A stretch of DNA of 64,000 bases from Hirsutella rhossiliensis. Its lineage: Eukaryota; Ascomycota; Sordariomycetes; Hypocreales; Ophiocordycipitaceae. Positions 1 through 11,366 of the stretch are shown here, piece after piece (position 1 is the stretch's first letter; the number at the start of each line of letters is the position of its first letter). The notes below the pieces were generated by a model. That model searched no databases and had not been told where the DNA came from. It worked only from the letters and a program-made list of their open reading frames with translations. A program made the position numbers and the translations under genes. Where the stretch lies: contig NW_025408668.1 in assembly GCF_020360975.1 (NCBI RefSeq), forward strand, positions 2,418,001 through 2,482,000, written 5' to 3'.

Positions 1-441
1 GGGCCGCCTGCCGCACATCTATCTCTTGGGCGCTCCATTCCCCTCTTCCTCTTCCTCCTCCTCCTCCTCCTCCTCCTCCTCCTCCTCCTCCTCCTCCTCC
101 GCCGCCGCCGCCTCCTCCTCCTCTCTCTTCTCCCTCGCCATCTGCAGCCGCCTGCTGCTCTGCTAGCATCCTCTCCATCCTCCCTTGCACACCAGCAAGC
201 GTCGCCTGGCCCCGCCTTTCTCGCCATTGATCCCGAGACACCCTGTCCAATCACCGCCGGCCTTTTCGCCTCGCCTTTTCCCCTTCTTCTTCACCCTGCC
301 GCCTCGTTAATCGACTCCCTTGCTCTTGTGCCACCCCGTCTGCTTCTCTGCCTTTGTGCTTGTGACAGCCCTTCCTTTGTGGCTCTGCCGTTCACCCCGC
401 CAATCCCCCCCCCCCAGACAAAGACTCAGATCCGGAACACA
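1..441 (+). promoter_or_regulatory. Upstream/5' leader of the acyl-CoA synthetase gene
   Basis: No gene is supported here. The stretch is strongly pyrimidine-rich on the plus strand, as is usual just upstream of fungal start codons, and contains the CTC/TCC microsatellite listed separately plus a run of C at about 408-416. It most likely holds the promoter and 5' leader of the gene starting at 442. The ORF that overlaps it on the minus strand is a GC-rich shadow with no recognisable features. Confidence 0.5.
43..125 (+). repeat. CTC/TCC/GCC trinucleotide microsatellite
   Basis: About 80 nt of nearly pure CTC repeat, interrupted once by a short GCC run at about 100-111. It lies in the presumed promoter or leader of the acyl-CoA synthetase gene. 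Confidence 0.9.
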
Positions 442-2693
442 ATGACGTCCGCATCCGCCAAACTCTCGGCCGCCGATGTCCAGCAGCTCGGCGCGCCTCC
501 TGCCCCGGGCTCGCCCTATGGCCTCCCCGTCCCTGGCTCCGAGCGCCCGGGCCGCTCTGCCGTCTACCGCCATCACCGCTTTCGCGACGCGCCTCTCCTC
601 GCCACGTTGGACCCGGACGTGCGCTCCATGCACCACGTCTTCGAAAGCACCGTCCGCCGCCGCCCCAATAAGCGCTGCCTCGGCTCCCGCCCCTGGGTCC
701 CTTCCACCAAGTCCTGGGGCGATCACTTCGACTGGCTCACCTACGCCGACGTCGCCCAGCGCCGCAAGGACTTTGGCGCCGGCCTCGTCGAGATCCACCA
801 CCGCGCCGGCTATCCCAAGGACAAGTACGGCGTCGGCCTCTGGGCCCAGAACCGCCCCGAGTGGCACATCACCGGTACGACCCCCCCTCTCTCTCCCTCC
901 TCCCCCATCTCTGTTTGCCCGCTGACCCTGCTCTAGACCTCGCCCTCGCCTCCCAGTCCCTCTACACCGTCTCTCTCTACGAGACGCTCGGCCCCGACGC
1001 CACCGAGTACATCATCAACCACGCAGAGCTGGCTTGCGTCGTCTGCTCCCTGCCTCACGTCCCCGTCCTGCTCAAGCTCGCCCCCCGCCTGCCCACGCTC
1101 AAGCTCATCGTCTCGCTCGACCCCCTCGACCATGGCGAGCTCAACACCCACACAAAGGCAGCCGTCCTCAACCAAATGGCCTCGCAGCATGGCCTCCAGG
1201 TCTTCTCGATGCAGCAGGTTGAGGAGCTCGGTGCCACCTGCGGCCGGCCCATGCGCCCTGCCGACTGGGACGACATCTCCACCATCAACTACACCTCGGG
1301 CACCACCGGCCCCCCCAAGGGCGTCGTCCTCACCCACGGCAACGCCGTCTCTGCCAACTCAAGCTCCCGCCTGAGCTGCAACATCTCTCCCTCCGACGTC
1401 CACCTCTCCTACCTACCCCTCGCCCACATCTACGGCCGTCTTGTCGACCAGACCGCTCTAGCCGAGGGCGCCGCGCTCGGCTTCTTCCGAGGCGACATCC
1501 TCGGCCTCGTCGACGACATGAAGATTCTCCAGCCCACCGGCTTCATCTCGGTGCCGCGTCTCTTCAACCGCTTCAACTCGGCAATCCGCACCGCCACCCT
1601 CGACGCCGACGGCATCCGCGGTGCCCTGTCGAGACACGTCATCAACACCAAAAAGGCCAACATGCGCGCGCCTCCCGGCAAGGCCTCAAACAAGCATCTC
1701 CTCTACGACAGGATATGGACGCCCAAGGTCAAGGCCGCCGTTGGCCTCTCTAGGGTCCACAGCATGGTTAGCGGCAGCGCCCAGCTGGACCCGGACGTGC
1801 AAGAGTTCCTCCGCGCCGCCTTCGCCGCCACCTTTGTCCAGGGTTGGGGCATGACGGAGACGTACGCCGTCGGCACCCTGCAGTTGAACGACGACTTCTC
1901 CCTCGGTAATGTCGGCGCGCCCATGGGCTGCGTCGAAGCCTGCCTCGAGTCGGTCCCCGAGTTCGAGTACTCGGTCGACGACAAGCCCAACCCCCGGGGC
2001 GAGCTGCTCGTCCGCGGGCCCAGCATCTTCCGCGAGTACTACAAGAACGACGACGAGACCAAGAAGAGCATGGATCCCGACGGCTGGTTCCACACGGGCG
2101 ACATTGCCGAGGTGGACAGCATGGGCCGCTTCAAGATCATTGACCGCAAGAAGAACGTCTTGAAGCTGTCGCAGGGCGAATACATTTCCCCCGAGCGCAT
2201 CGAGAACGTCTACGCCGGCAGCACCAATCTGGTTGCTACGGCCTTTGTCCACGGCGACTCCAAGGAGTCGAGCCTCGTTGCCATCTTCGGCGTCGATCCC
2301 GAAAACTTCCCCCCCTTTGCCAGCAAGGTGCTCAACGAGACCGTCCCCGCCGGCGATGCCGAGACGCTTAAGAAGGCGGCCGCGAGTCCCGCAGTCAGGA
2401 AGGCCTTTCTCAAGGTCCTCGACGACATTGGCCGTCGGCAAAAGTTCAACAGCTATGAAAAGGTCCGCAACGTGCACCTGGACGTTGACCCGTTTACGAT
2501 TGAGAATGACCTTCTCACGCCCACGTAAGTCGCCCCTTCGGAATCGGCTGCTATCACGGCCGCATGCTAATCCGTGGTGTTTTGCAGCCTGAAACTCAAG
2601 AGGCCTCAGGCCGCAAAGGCCTTCCGCGCCCATATTGACCGCATGTACGAGGAGATGAAGGCGGAGACGCCGGCCCGCGTTGCCAAGCTGTAA
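442..2693 (+). CDS. FAA2: Peroxisomal long-chain acyl-CoA synthetase (Faa2-like)
   Basis: This gene is predicted to activate fatty acids to acyl-CoA with ATP, feeding peroxisomal beta-oxidation. Three exons are supported: 442-874, 937-2524 and 2588-2693. Introns have GTACGA...CTCTAG and GTAAGT...TTGCAG borders, and the model gives 708 aa, about the family length. Seen in the sequence: the AMP-binding P-loop YTSGTTGPPKG at about residue 263, GWGMTE at about 447, DGWFHTGD at about 526 and DRKKN at about 547, all hallmarks of the ANL superfamily. The last three residues are AKL, a canonical type 1 peroxisomal targeting signal. The start is the first ATG after the pyrimidine-rich leader and gives an uninterrupted family-like N-terminus. 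If intron 2 is retained, the TAA inside its GTAAGT donor truncates the protein before the PTS1. Closest yeast counterpart by location and size is Faa2. Confidence 0.9.
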
Positions 2694-4452
2694 AACAGGT
2701 TTGGCCGTGTCGGGGGGGTCGCGCGGCGGCTTGTTGCTTTTCACTTGGATTGGTGCTCTCTGTTGCGCGCTGCCCTGGTTGAGTAGTACATATTCCACAG
2801 CTATGGGGAAATGGTCCTTGTCATGTATAGAAGTGTTAATACCTCCGACTGGCTTCAAGACAGACTAAATGTACTCGGGGATCCACTCAGCTCTGTCAAG
2901 TGAGGATGGGGCGTGTATTGAGCGTTAAGCAAAGCTTATTATGATTGGGCAAGTATTAAGCTAGAGGCGAATTAATCTTGGTTCCCCCTCAGCCCTATCG
3001 ATAATACTGAGAGGAGGCTTATATACTAGCGGCCTGTCTCTGGAATGGGGAAGACGGCAGTTGACGAAGTGGTTTTGAGAGTGCTGTACTTTAAACCACC
3101 ATGCCAAAGGGCATAAATGATGCATTCAAGCTTCCAGGTATATTTACAAGAGAAAGTAGACTCAGATTCGTGGAATGCGGCTTTCTAGGTCCTCTAGGAG
3201 AAAAGTGAAAAGAGCCCGGAACCCTCTTCGGCCACTGAAAATTTATTAATGATGCACACGTGTATTGTCTTATGTCTAGCCGAGTAAATCGATCGGACAA
3301 TAGGTGCCTAGGGTCGTTGTTCCTTGATTGAGCTCTGCTAGCCGCGGGTTATAGCAGCTGATGCCCTCCAAGACAACGCATGTCCACGGAAGAGCGTAAG
3401 CCCCCGCGACATGACAATGGGAATGAAAAGTAGGAATAACTAAGCTTAATATTAATCCTATTTATTACCTATACCACTTGCTCATTAAACAAACGGATTT
3501 CTAATATCTATATCCTAGCTAAGATACTTATTTAGAGAGAAGAAAAGTCTATATTTAATCTCCTTAAAGTAAGAGTATACGCTTATTGCTAATATCTTAG
3601 GAGATAAGGCGGGAGCTCTATTATTCTTCTAAGTAAGGCTTAAGGGAGATTCTAAGTTTTTAGGTAATAAATTTATTTATATATAAAGCTAATAAAGTAA
3701 GAAAGATAATAATAATACTATATAAAGTAAATATTAAGAGAAGAGTATTATATTAAGTAAAGTTAAGTATTTTTAAATGAGTATTACTATTCGGCTAAGT
3801 AGAAATCTCTATTCGACTAAGAGTCTCTTAAAAGTCCCCTCTTTTAACTAGTCGCTTTATATCTTAGTTATTATAGAGAAATCTTAAGTATCTTTAAGTA
3901 CTCGTCTTATACGTCGCGCTCACCTCGCGCGGGGGATAAACCCCCACAGTAGGGCCCCTCCCTAAGAGGGACCCCTCCCCTACTAGCTCGGGCGCTCGAG
4001 TACGCTATTTCGTAGTTAGAGCTATCTTTAGGGGTTTTAAGGATTTTGTGTTAAAGGAATAGTAAAAGGATGGGATTAATAAGGGACATTAAGGCACCCC
4101 GTTATTTAGCTAGTATTGGCCGAATAGAGATTTCTACTTAGCCGAATAGTAATACTCTTTAGAAATATATAAACGGCTAAATTCTTAACTTATTTACCCG
4201 ACGGTATAATAATATTCCGATGCTTACCTAATCTTAACTGACTCCTCGACGCGGCTGGCTAGAGCTAATCTTAAAAACGACCCTCTTCTAATTAATTACT
4301 AAATGACCTTACGAGATGCGTATGATGCGGTAAGGAGCCCACCTTTTACCTAAAGACGCGTTTACACGATAGCCTCGTGCTTTGGAAGCCCGCGAGAACC
4401 TTTCCAAGGCCGGTGTTGCGTGCACGCCGGAGCTGCGCGTGCCGGCGGCCCC
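2694..4452. other. Intergenic region with AT-rich, RIP-like island
   Basis: No gene is supported. The first 700 nt are ordinary 3' flank. From about 3430 to 4330 the composition shifts to strongly AT-rich with frequent TTA/TAA, consistent with a transposon copy mutated by repeat-induced point mutation (RIP). A small GC-rich patch at about 3915-4010 sits inside it. The inverted repeat in this island is listed separately. Confidence 0.55.
3779..4157. mobile_element. Short non-coding element bounded by 37-bp inverted repeats (MITE-like)
   Basis: Positions 3779-3815 and 4121-4157 are exact reverse complements over 37 nt. A weaker, gapped match extends outward by some 10-15 nt. The 305-nt interior has no ORF and holds a GC-rich core near 3915-4010 with self-complementary GGGCCCCTCC/GAGGGACCCC stretches. 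The size and structure fit a miniature inverted-repeat transposable element. A target-site duplication could not be recognised, so exact ends and superfamily are unknown. Confidence 0.6.
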
Positions 4453-7400
4453 ATGAGCACCGCGCTTACCGCCACCCTTCCCAGGGCCGTCATTGACCTC
4501 ACAGGCGACGCCGCAACGCCTCCTCGTCGAGGCTCGTTGCGACCACCGCCGCCGCCGCAGCAGCAGCAGGGCCAGATCGTCAACGGCGGACGACGGGCTC
4601 CGTGCGACGAGCCGCCTGCCAAGCGACGGCGTTCCGAGCATGGGGCCTCTGGCAGGCGAAGTCTCAGGGCCTGCGTCCAGGAGCAGATCCTCCCCCACGT
4701 CGTCCAGGCGGTCGAGTGCCTCTCGAGGGAGCAATATCGCGTTGATGATATCGCCGTTCAGGTACGAGTTTTTGCCTCTGATGCTGGGGCGAGTGCTAAC
4801 GTGGCGCGTTAGACCGTTGCAGCCCTTGCTAGGAGCTCGGCGTTTCGCATTGTCGTCGACGAGGCCCACGCGTCACCACTGCCGCTGCCCCAGGCTCAAG
4901 CGGCCATTGCCACGTCCAGTATCATCAACAAGTTGAAAGCGTTGCCGGTAAGGGTTACTCCGCGCTGTCGGGGCAAGGAGAAGAGGTGGCTAATCGTTAC
5001 CGCGCAAAGCAATACCGGATCCGCCCCCTGAGCTTCATAGGCAGAGAAGCCACACACAAAGCCGCGAGGCCGAAGCCCTTGGTTGCCCAGCCAAACGCGC
5101 CTCGCGGCGGGTCGTGCGGCATCCCCAAGCCGCGCGCTCAAAATGCCCTGCAGGCACGCAGGCGTACGCGCGGGCAACCCACAGAGCCTTGGACAGGTGC
5201 AAAGTGGTTTCGGCTCGGGACGCGGCCCTATCTGCCCGCCACCGAACGGGACTTGGTTGCCCAGGGGGCCAGGCATCCCATTCGTCCGCCCCATGGCGTC
5301 CTCGAGTGGCCATTTGTCTACCATGTGGACTTTACACAAGACGAAATCGGCCAGATCTTCGCCCGCCTATCCGAGTGCCTCCTGGCCGACGTCCCCCGGA
5401 CCATCGACTTCCTCACGGTGCTCTGCTATGAGCACAACGTGGCCTCTATCGTCGGTGATGCCATCCAGGGTCGAAGTGGTGAGGATCTGCGCAACTTTTG
5501 CTCCGACCTGATGGCAGGCCGAGCGGCTGCTCCGGACAAGATCAAAGTGCTATCACTAGATCAGGACCTTCATGAACAGCGGAGGGAGAATCGACGCGTC
5601 AGCCGCATCCCGTCGCTGCTCCTGGCGCGGGAGCTCGAGGGCAACGCTCGGTTCGGACGCTCCAGGCGGTTCGAAAACTTCCAGAACGAGTTCAAAAAGG
5701 CTGACGAGGATGGCTTGGCTGTCATTGCCGAGTTCACAAACTGCGCTGGCGATCTCTCCGCCATGTCGTGGGTCCCTGACGGCAACATACTGTGCGGCAC
5801 CACGGCCCATTCTGACTCGCATAACCAACAGTACAACAAGCTGGGCAACCTGCTGCTCTGCTCGACGTCGCGCGGCACGCTTCGCGCCTTTGCCGACCAC
5901 CGCATCCCGCGGCCGTTGGTTGAAAGCGGGGAGAACTCGACCGAGGCCATGCGCCGCAGCCAGGACCCGTGGCTCTACACGTCGGTCGTCTCCTCCGACT
6001 ACGACGAGGTACACGGACGGGCCTTTACCTCCGGCTTCGACAGGACGGTCAAAGTGTGGGCCATTTCACAGGATGGCGACTCCATGGAGGCGATGGCCAC
6101 CTGGCACCACGGCGGCAACGTCAACTTTGTGGCGGCCGCCAAGGATGGCTCCGGGCGCGTCGCCTCGGCGGCCGATGTCCCGTCCGAAGCGGTCCGCGTC
6201 TACACGGTCCGCGCAGATGACGTGGGCCAGAGCCCCTATCAAGCCATCTCGTGCTCGCGGACAGACGCCGCTGGATCGGTCAAGTGGGCGTACTTCCCGG
6301 CCACGATGCAGTGGGGGCGCGCGCCTGGGACCACTCACTTCCTCATCGTCGGCTACTCGCCGCGGAGCCTCACCAACGACGACCAAGACATTCCCGAGGA
6401 CAAGAGAAACTCGGGGGAAATTATGCTGTGGGATGCCGCTCGGGGCTGCCGGAGATCCGTCATGACGGCCACGACGGCCAACGTCTTCGAGGTGGCATGG
6501 CACCCGACGCTGCAGCGCTTCATCGTCGCCACGTCTCCCTCCGGGCTCAGCGTGGAGCACGGCGTCTGCACCCAGATCCACCTCTTCCAGCTCGACCGCG
6601 AGCGGCAGGACGGCGCCTACCACGAGTTCCAGAAGCTCGACTGCCCCGCGGCCGACATCAACGAGCTCACCTTAGTGCCCAACTCGCTGCGCCACGCCTA
6701 CGTCACGGCGGCATGCACCGACGGCAACGTCTACGTCTGGGACACGGCCCAGGGAGACGATCCCATCCACATACTCAAGCACGGCTACCCCCTCGACGAC
6801 TTTTCGTACGACCGCGAGAAGGAGGACACGGGCGTCAAGTTTACCGCCTGGGGCTCGACGCTCGACCGGCTGTATACGGGCTCCAGCGACGGCGTCGTCA
6901 AGGTGTGGAACGTGCGGAACCGGCACAACCCCTTTGTGCGGCACCTGCTCGAGGCGCCGGGGCCAATCTCCATCGGCGCCTTTTCGCCAGACCATTCCAA
7001 GCTGGCCATTGGCGATGCCACCGGGCGTCTGTTCCTGCTCTCGGTCGACAAGCGCGACGAGCACGAGGCGCACTTTGTGACGCTGCCCGGGTCTAATCGT
7101 CGGGTTCGACGTCCGACGCCGTTTATCCCGCACCCGGAACCGCCGCCGCCCCAAACGAAGAGCAACGACCCGGATGATATGCAGGTGGACGGCGAGGACG
7201 ACGACGTGGACGACGACGAGGCGGCGGAACACTCCATTGCCGTGTACACTCGCCAGGCCTACCTCGACTCGGGCCAGCTCGTTCTTCACCCCAACCCCGT
7301 CGTCGGCGCCGTCCAAGGGCCCGAGTACGCGTCGACGGGCCTCTTCCGACCCGACGCGCACCTCGACGAGGACCCCGCGCGCCCGCTCCTGACCGAGTTC

Positions 7401-7664
7401 CAGCGGCTCCAGCGCCAGAGCCTGGACGCCAGCCACGGGAAGCGTCGCCGCTCGGAAAGGCGCCTCAAGAACCCCCCCCCTCTTGCCGCCGACGCCGACG
7501 AGGCGCAGCACGCGGCCAACTGCGCGCTGGACTTCGAGGGCCTGCGGTGGGACTTTGCCGACTTGTGGGAGCTGCTGGGGGACGGGGCCGTCATGTCCGA
7601 CGATGGCGAGGATTGGGGGTTTGCGTACGAGGATGGGCCTGCGGGCGAGAGTGAGGGCGAGTGA
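4453..7664 (+). CDS. Nuclear WD40-repeat protein with N-terminal VIDLTGD motif
   Basis: Best model is three exons: 4453-4761, 4813-4947 and 5010-7664, about 1032 aa. Introns are GTACGA...CGTTAG with a CTAAC branch point, and GTAAGG...CAAAG with a CTAAT branch point. Both join in phase 0. The N-terminus carries VIDLTGD, which resembles a SUMO-interaction or PCNA-type nuclear motif, then a basic AKRRR stretch likely to be a nuclear localisation signal. The body (about residues 250-860) has several WD40-like strands, for example FDRTVKVWAI, DGNVYVWDTA and DGVVKVWNVR. An acidic Asp/Glu stretch follows at about 866-890, and the C-terminus contains LRWDFADLWELLGDG. WD40 proteins of this form often act as receptors in DDB1-CUL4 ligases. 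A relation to Rik1-associated factor 1/DIM-9 is only a guess. It converges with the copper ATPase gene 255 nt away. Confidence 0.75.
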
Positions 7665-7919
7665 GGGAGGGGCCGTGACTACTTTGCTGCAATGTACGAC
7701 TTGGACGACTTCGTCTACTACCTCATCTTTCAAGCCTGATTTTTTTGGTCACCATAGCGATAGATATTGAAGGTGATTTCAAATAAAACAGCAGAGCAAG
7801 CCTCCTCACACACACACAAAGTCCGGCGATATCCCAACATCCTCCTCTCTTTCCTTCCCCTCTGTATCTGCCAGCCCAGCAGAACATATATGCGCCTCCC
7901 CCCCTCCCCTTCCTTCCTT

Positions 7920-10900
7920 TTAGACAGTCCGAGTCCTAGGCCAGCGCAGCAGCACCGCGGCCGCAACGACGGGCAAGACGCTGACGAGCTCGCCGAGCCC
8001 CGCGTACTGCGGCGGGACACGGGCGCGGACGAGGGCGCCGGCGGCGAGGAGCACGGCGAGGGCGTTGTAGACGAAGCTCCAGGCAAAGTTGAAGCGGATG
8101 CGGGCGACGGCGCGGCGGCTGAGGCCCATGGCGGCGACGAGGCCGCGCAGCGGGTCGCGGCGCAGCAGCAGCACGTCGGCGGCGCACTGCGCCACGTCGC
8201 TGCCGCCGCCCCGGTTGACGTGCACGCCGACGGTGGCCTGGGCGAGGGCGACGGCGTCGTTGGTGCCGTCGCCGCAGAAGACGACGACGCGCCGCTGCCT
8301 CGTCTTGGGGGGCGAGTCGGCGCTGTCGTCCAGGAGGGCCTTGACGTAGACTTGCTTGTCGCCGGGGGAGCTGCGCGCGCGAACGCGTTCGGCGGGGATG
8401 CCGAGCTTCGTCGCCACGCGCTGCACGGCGCCGTCGTCGTCGCCGGAAACCAGATGGACCGCGATGCCGCGGCTCTGCAGCGTCTCGACTGCCTCGGCGG
8501 CATCGGCGCGGAGCGAGTCCTCGAGGCCGTAGATGGCGGCCAGGTCGCTGTCGATGGTAAAGCAGAACACGGTGTAGCCTTGCGCCAGCATCTGCCCGAC
8601 GGCGGCGTGTGAGGACACACCGACCCATCGCGAGTTGCCGGCACGGAGCGTCTGTCCGCCCACTTTGGCCTCCAGGCCTCGCCCCGCAAGGCTCTTGACC
8701 TCGGGCGAGGAAGGCGCCACGACCCCCTTGCTCCTCAGGTGGCCAGCCACGGCCTCGGAGACTGGGTGCCTGCTGTGGGCAACCAAGCCCAGGAGGAGAG
8801 GCAGCGAGGCCTGGTCGTCCCCTGGGTGGTGCTCGGCTGTCACACTGAGCTTGCCTTGCGTCAGTGTCCCCGTCTTGTCGAAGATGACGTGGGATGCCTT
8901 GTAGGTGAGTTCGATGGCCTCGGCCGCCTTGAAGATGATGCCTCGTTCTGCGGCTATTCCGCTCGCAATGACCACGACCATCGGCACGGCGAGCCCAATG
9001 GCACAGGGGCAGGAGACGATGAGGACCGTGATGGCGTAGGTAATCGCTTGGATGGTCGCCTCGGAGCCCGTCTTTCCACCGCTGGTGACTCCAATCGAGA
9101 CCCAGGTGACAAACGTGACGATGGCTAGGGCCACGACGACCGGCACGAACAAGGACGCCACCTGATCAGCGAGTTGTTGCATCCTGGGCTTGGAAAGCTT
9201 GGCCTCGTCGACCATGGCAGCGATGGTGTCGATGGTGTTGTCGCCAGGGAGGCGAGTGGCGCGGATAACCAGCATCCCGGAGCCGTTGATGGTCCCGGCA
9301 ATGACGGGCGACTTGGCATGCTTCTCGACAGGACGGTGTTCCCCTGTAATCAACGACTCATCGACTTCAGACGATCCCGTGACAACGGTCCCGTCCGTCG
9401 GGATCCGCGAATCGGGAAGGACCTTGAACAGGTCGCCAAACTGAAGGAGTCTCGCGTCAATTTGGCGCTCGCCCGCGGTGTCGGCATCGTTGATGAGGAG
9501 GGCGCTCTGGGCCTGGAGGGAGCGGATGGAAATGGACTCAACCGCCTTCTGGCGGGCGAGTGCTGCGATATACCGCCCGACCATGATGAGGGTAACGAGG
9601 AGAGTGCTCGTCTCGAAAAACTGGCCCGTGGAAAGCGGTTTGCCTGCGACGAGGTAGCCGAAGGAGACGACGGAGAAGATATAGGCCGCACTTGTGCTCA
9701 GCACAATGAGCAGGTCCATCTCAACCACCCTGGAAAATACCAGGGCCTTGAGCGCCTTCGGATAAAAGGGCCCCGCGACAAAGACTTGAACACCGGTGGC
9801 CAGGGCTAGTGATGCCGAGCTATAGGCGATTTCCCGCTCAGGCAGCGGGGCCCACGCCATGACCAGGACTGGGACGGTGAGAAGGGACGAGAGGATTGTC
9901 ATGGAGCCGACGTGGCGAACATGCTTGCTTCCAGCCTCGAGCGAAGGGTCGCCGTGGACCGGAGCAAGGCTCACGCCCTGGTCCCAGGGGGCCGTGAGGA
10001 GCTGTCGAGCCCCAATGACGGCTGGGTCAAAGGTGACCCTTACAATGTTCTTGTCGACCCGGGATATGTCAATGACGCCCTCGGGCCAGGCCTGGTTGAT
10101 GAAGCTTGATGCATCTCCAGCCACGAGCATGTCCAGGCTCGATCCACGAGTGGCGATTCTCTCGCACTTGAACTCAGTGGTTCGTTCAAGATGCTTCACG
10201 ACGTCGTTGGCAGTGACGAAGCAGAGGTCAACATCAAACTCGGCCCGTGAGAGAACCAAGCTCGTTTTCAGGTTTCTGACGCCACTCACGGTTGCAAGCG
10301 TTCGGTTGAGCTTCGTCTCGCAGCCGGTGCATGTCATGCCCGAGATGCAGAGGACGACGTGCTCCTCGCCGATGGCCTGATTCTCAGGATCCCCCGTGGC
10401 GGATCTTGGCCTCGTATCCTTTTGCTGGATCGTCGCTGACTTGCCGGTTTTGCACAGAGAGGTGGCTGTGACATTGAAGGGTGCTTTCTCGGCAGCGCAG
10501 CAGGAATCAGCACAGCCGACACTCCCATGCACGGCCTTGGTCGTCTCGCAGCAGGAACCTCCCGTGCAGGCCGCAGAGGCAGATTCTCGGTCTCCACACA
10601 AGCCGGCGCCTTTGCGGGCCCGGACTCGACTCGTCCCAGCTCTGCCGCTGGCACAGCACGAATCCTCCGACGAGCGCGCCAGGGACCGAGTAGAGGACCT
10701 TTGGGAGGCCGACCTCGCCTCTCCCGAGGGGCGCTTTCGGGCCTCGCAGCACGAGTCCTGTCCAAGGGCCAGGAGGGCACGGCAGATACAGCCCAAGGCC
10801 TCGAGCGTGGCACCGTAGCGCTCCCGCGTAGACTTTCGGTGGCCATCGCATGCAGTTTCCGAGCAGGTCGCCCTTGGCTGAAGGCAAGACTCTATACAAG

Positions 10901-11366
10901 CAATTGTTAGCCCGTGGGGGCTCGAGGGATACGAGCGGTCAAACTTGCCCTTGTCTTCCTTGTCAACGCAGCTGGTAGTGAGACGTGTCTTGCACTCTCG
11001 AAGTGCCAGGCGTTCGAGGCACGAGTCGTCACAGCAGGGAGACGACTTGCCACGGCAGCAATCCGGCGCATCAGAGTCGGTCTTGAATGAAACCTTGGTG
11101 GGCGAATCATCGCAGCAGCCGTCGGCAGGCTTTGCATCGGGCACCCGGCCGCATTGGTTTTCGCCGTCGGTGCCTTGGCAGCAGCCGTCGGTCTCGTCGT
11201 CGGCATGGTCTCGAGACTTGGTGCCGCCGCAGCAATCCTCCCCATCAGCCTCATCCTGGTCGTCGACTCCGCGGGTGCTGGGTCCATCGTCCATCCTGTT
11301 GGCTGGCCATCCATTCGTCGCTGACTCCCGAGGAGGCGTGGGTGGTCCACAGCAAGAAAGTGCCAT
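7920..11366 (-). CDS. crpA: Copper-exporting P1B-type ATPase with Cys-rich N-terminus (CrpA/Pca1-like)
   Basis: Predicted to pump Cu(I), and possibly Cd, out of the cytosol using ATP, giving metal resistance. It is a single exon of 1148 aa. The start at 11366 is the first ATG in the open frame and places a CC pair right at the N-terminus. The first 340 residues contain ten CC dipeptides, each in a short polar context such as DGCC or DSCC, as in fungal Pca1/CrpA pumps. One heavy-metal-binding domain follows, with GMTCTGC at about residue 341. The catalytic core shows TGEHRPVEK at about 674, the CPC metal site at about 784, DKTGTLTQG with the phosphorylated Asp at about 830, the HP motif (SRHPVSEA) at about 866 and GDGTNDA at about 1031. 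Hydrophobic segments suggest the usual eight helices. The minus strand is tail-to-tail with the WD40 gene. Confidence 0.92.
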   Translation of the reverse strand: MALSCCGPPTPPRESATNGWPANRMDDGPSTRGVDDQDEADGEDCCGGTKSRDHADDETDGCCQGTDGENQCGRVPDAKPADGCCDDSPTKVSFKTDSDAPDCCRGKSSPCCDDSCLERLALRECKTRLTTSCVDKEDKGKFDRSYPSSPHGLTIACIESCLQPRATCSETACDGHRKSTRERYGATLEALGCICRALLALGQDSCCEARKRPSGEARSASQRSSTRSLARSSEDSCCASGRAGTSRVRARKGAGLCGDRESASAACTGGSCCETTKAVHGSVGCADSCCAAEKAPFNVTATSLCKTGKSATIQQKDTRPRSATGDPENQAIGEEHVVLCISGMTCTGCETKLNRTLATVSGVRNLKTSLVLSRAEFDVDLCFVTANDVVKHLERTTEFKCERIATRGSSLDMLVAGDASSFINQAWPEGVIDISRVDKNIVRVTFDPAVIGARQLLTAPWDQGVSLAPVHGDPSLEAGSKHVRHVGSMTILSSLLTVPVLVMAWAPLPEREIAYSSASLALATGVQVFVAGPFYPKALKALVFSRVVEMDLLIVLSTSAAYIFSVVSFGYLVAGKPLSTGQFFETSTLLVTLIMVGRYIAALARQKAVESISIRSLQAQSALLINDADTAGERQIDARLLQFGDLFKVLPDSRIPTDGTVVTGSSEVDESLITGEHRPVEKHAKSPVIAGTINGSGMLVIRATRLPGDNTIDTIAAMVDEAKLSKPRMQQLADQVASLFVPVVVALAIVTFVTWVSIGVTSGGKTGSEATIQAITYAITVLIVSCPCAIGLAVPMVVVIASGIAAERGIIFKAAEAIELTYKASHVIFDKTGTLTQGKLSVTAEHHPGDDQASLPLLLGLVAHSRHPVSEAVAGHLRSKGVVAPSSPEVKSLAGRGLEAKVGGQTLRAGNSRWVGVSSHAAVGQMLAQGYTVFCFTIDSDLAAIYGLEDSLRADAAEAVETLQSRGIAVHLVSGDDDGAVQRVATKLGIPAERVRARSSPGDKQVYVKALLDDSADSPPKTRQRRVVVFCGDGTNDAVALAQATVGVHVNRGGGSDVAQCAADVLLLRRDPLRGLVAAMGLSRRAVARIRFNFAWSFVYNALAVLLAAGALVRARVPPQYAGLGELVSVLPVVAAAVLLRWPRTRTV

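Noticed and set aside
1686..2858. 390-codon ORF antisense to the acyl-CoA synthetase
   Set aside because: Shadow frame of a GC-rich coding exon with third-position bias. No independent signal.
10860..10925. Possible intron in the copper ATPase (GCTAAC branch point and TATAG acceptor on the minus strand)
   Set aside because: The only nearby donor is a weak GTTTGA 53 nt upstream, and removing it would shift the frame of a long continuous coding region.
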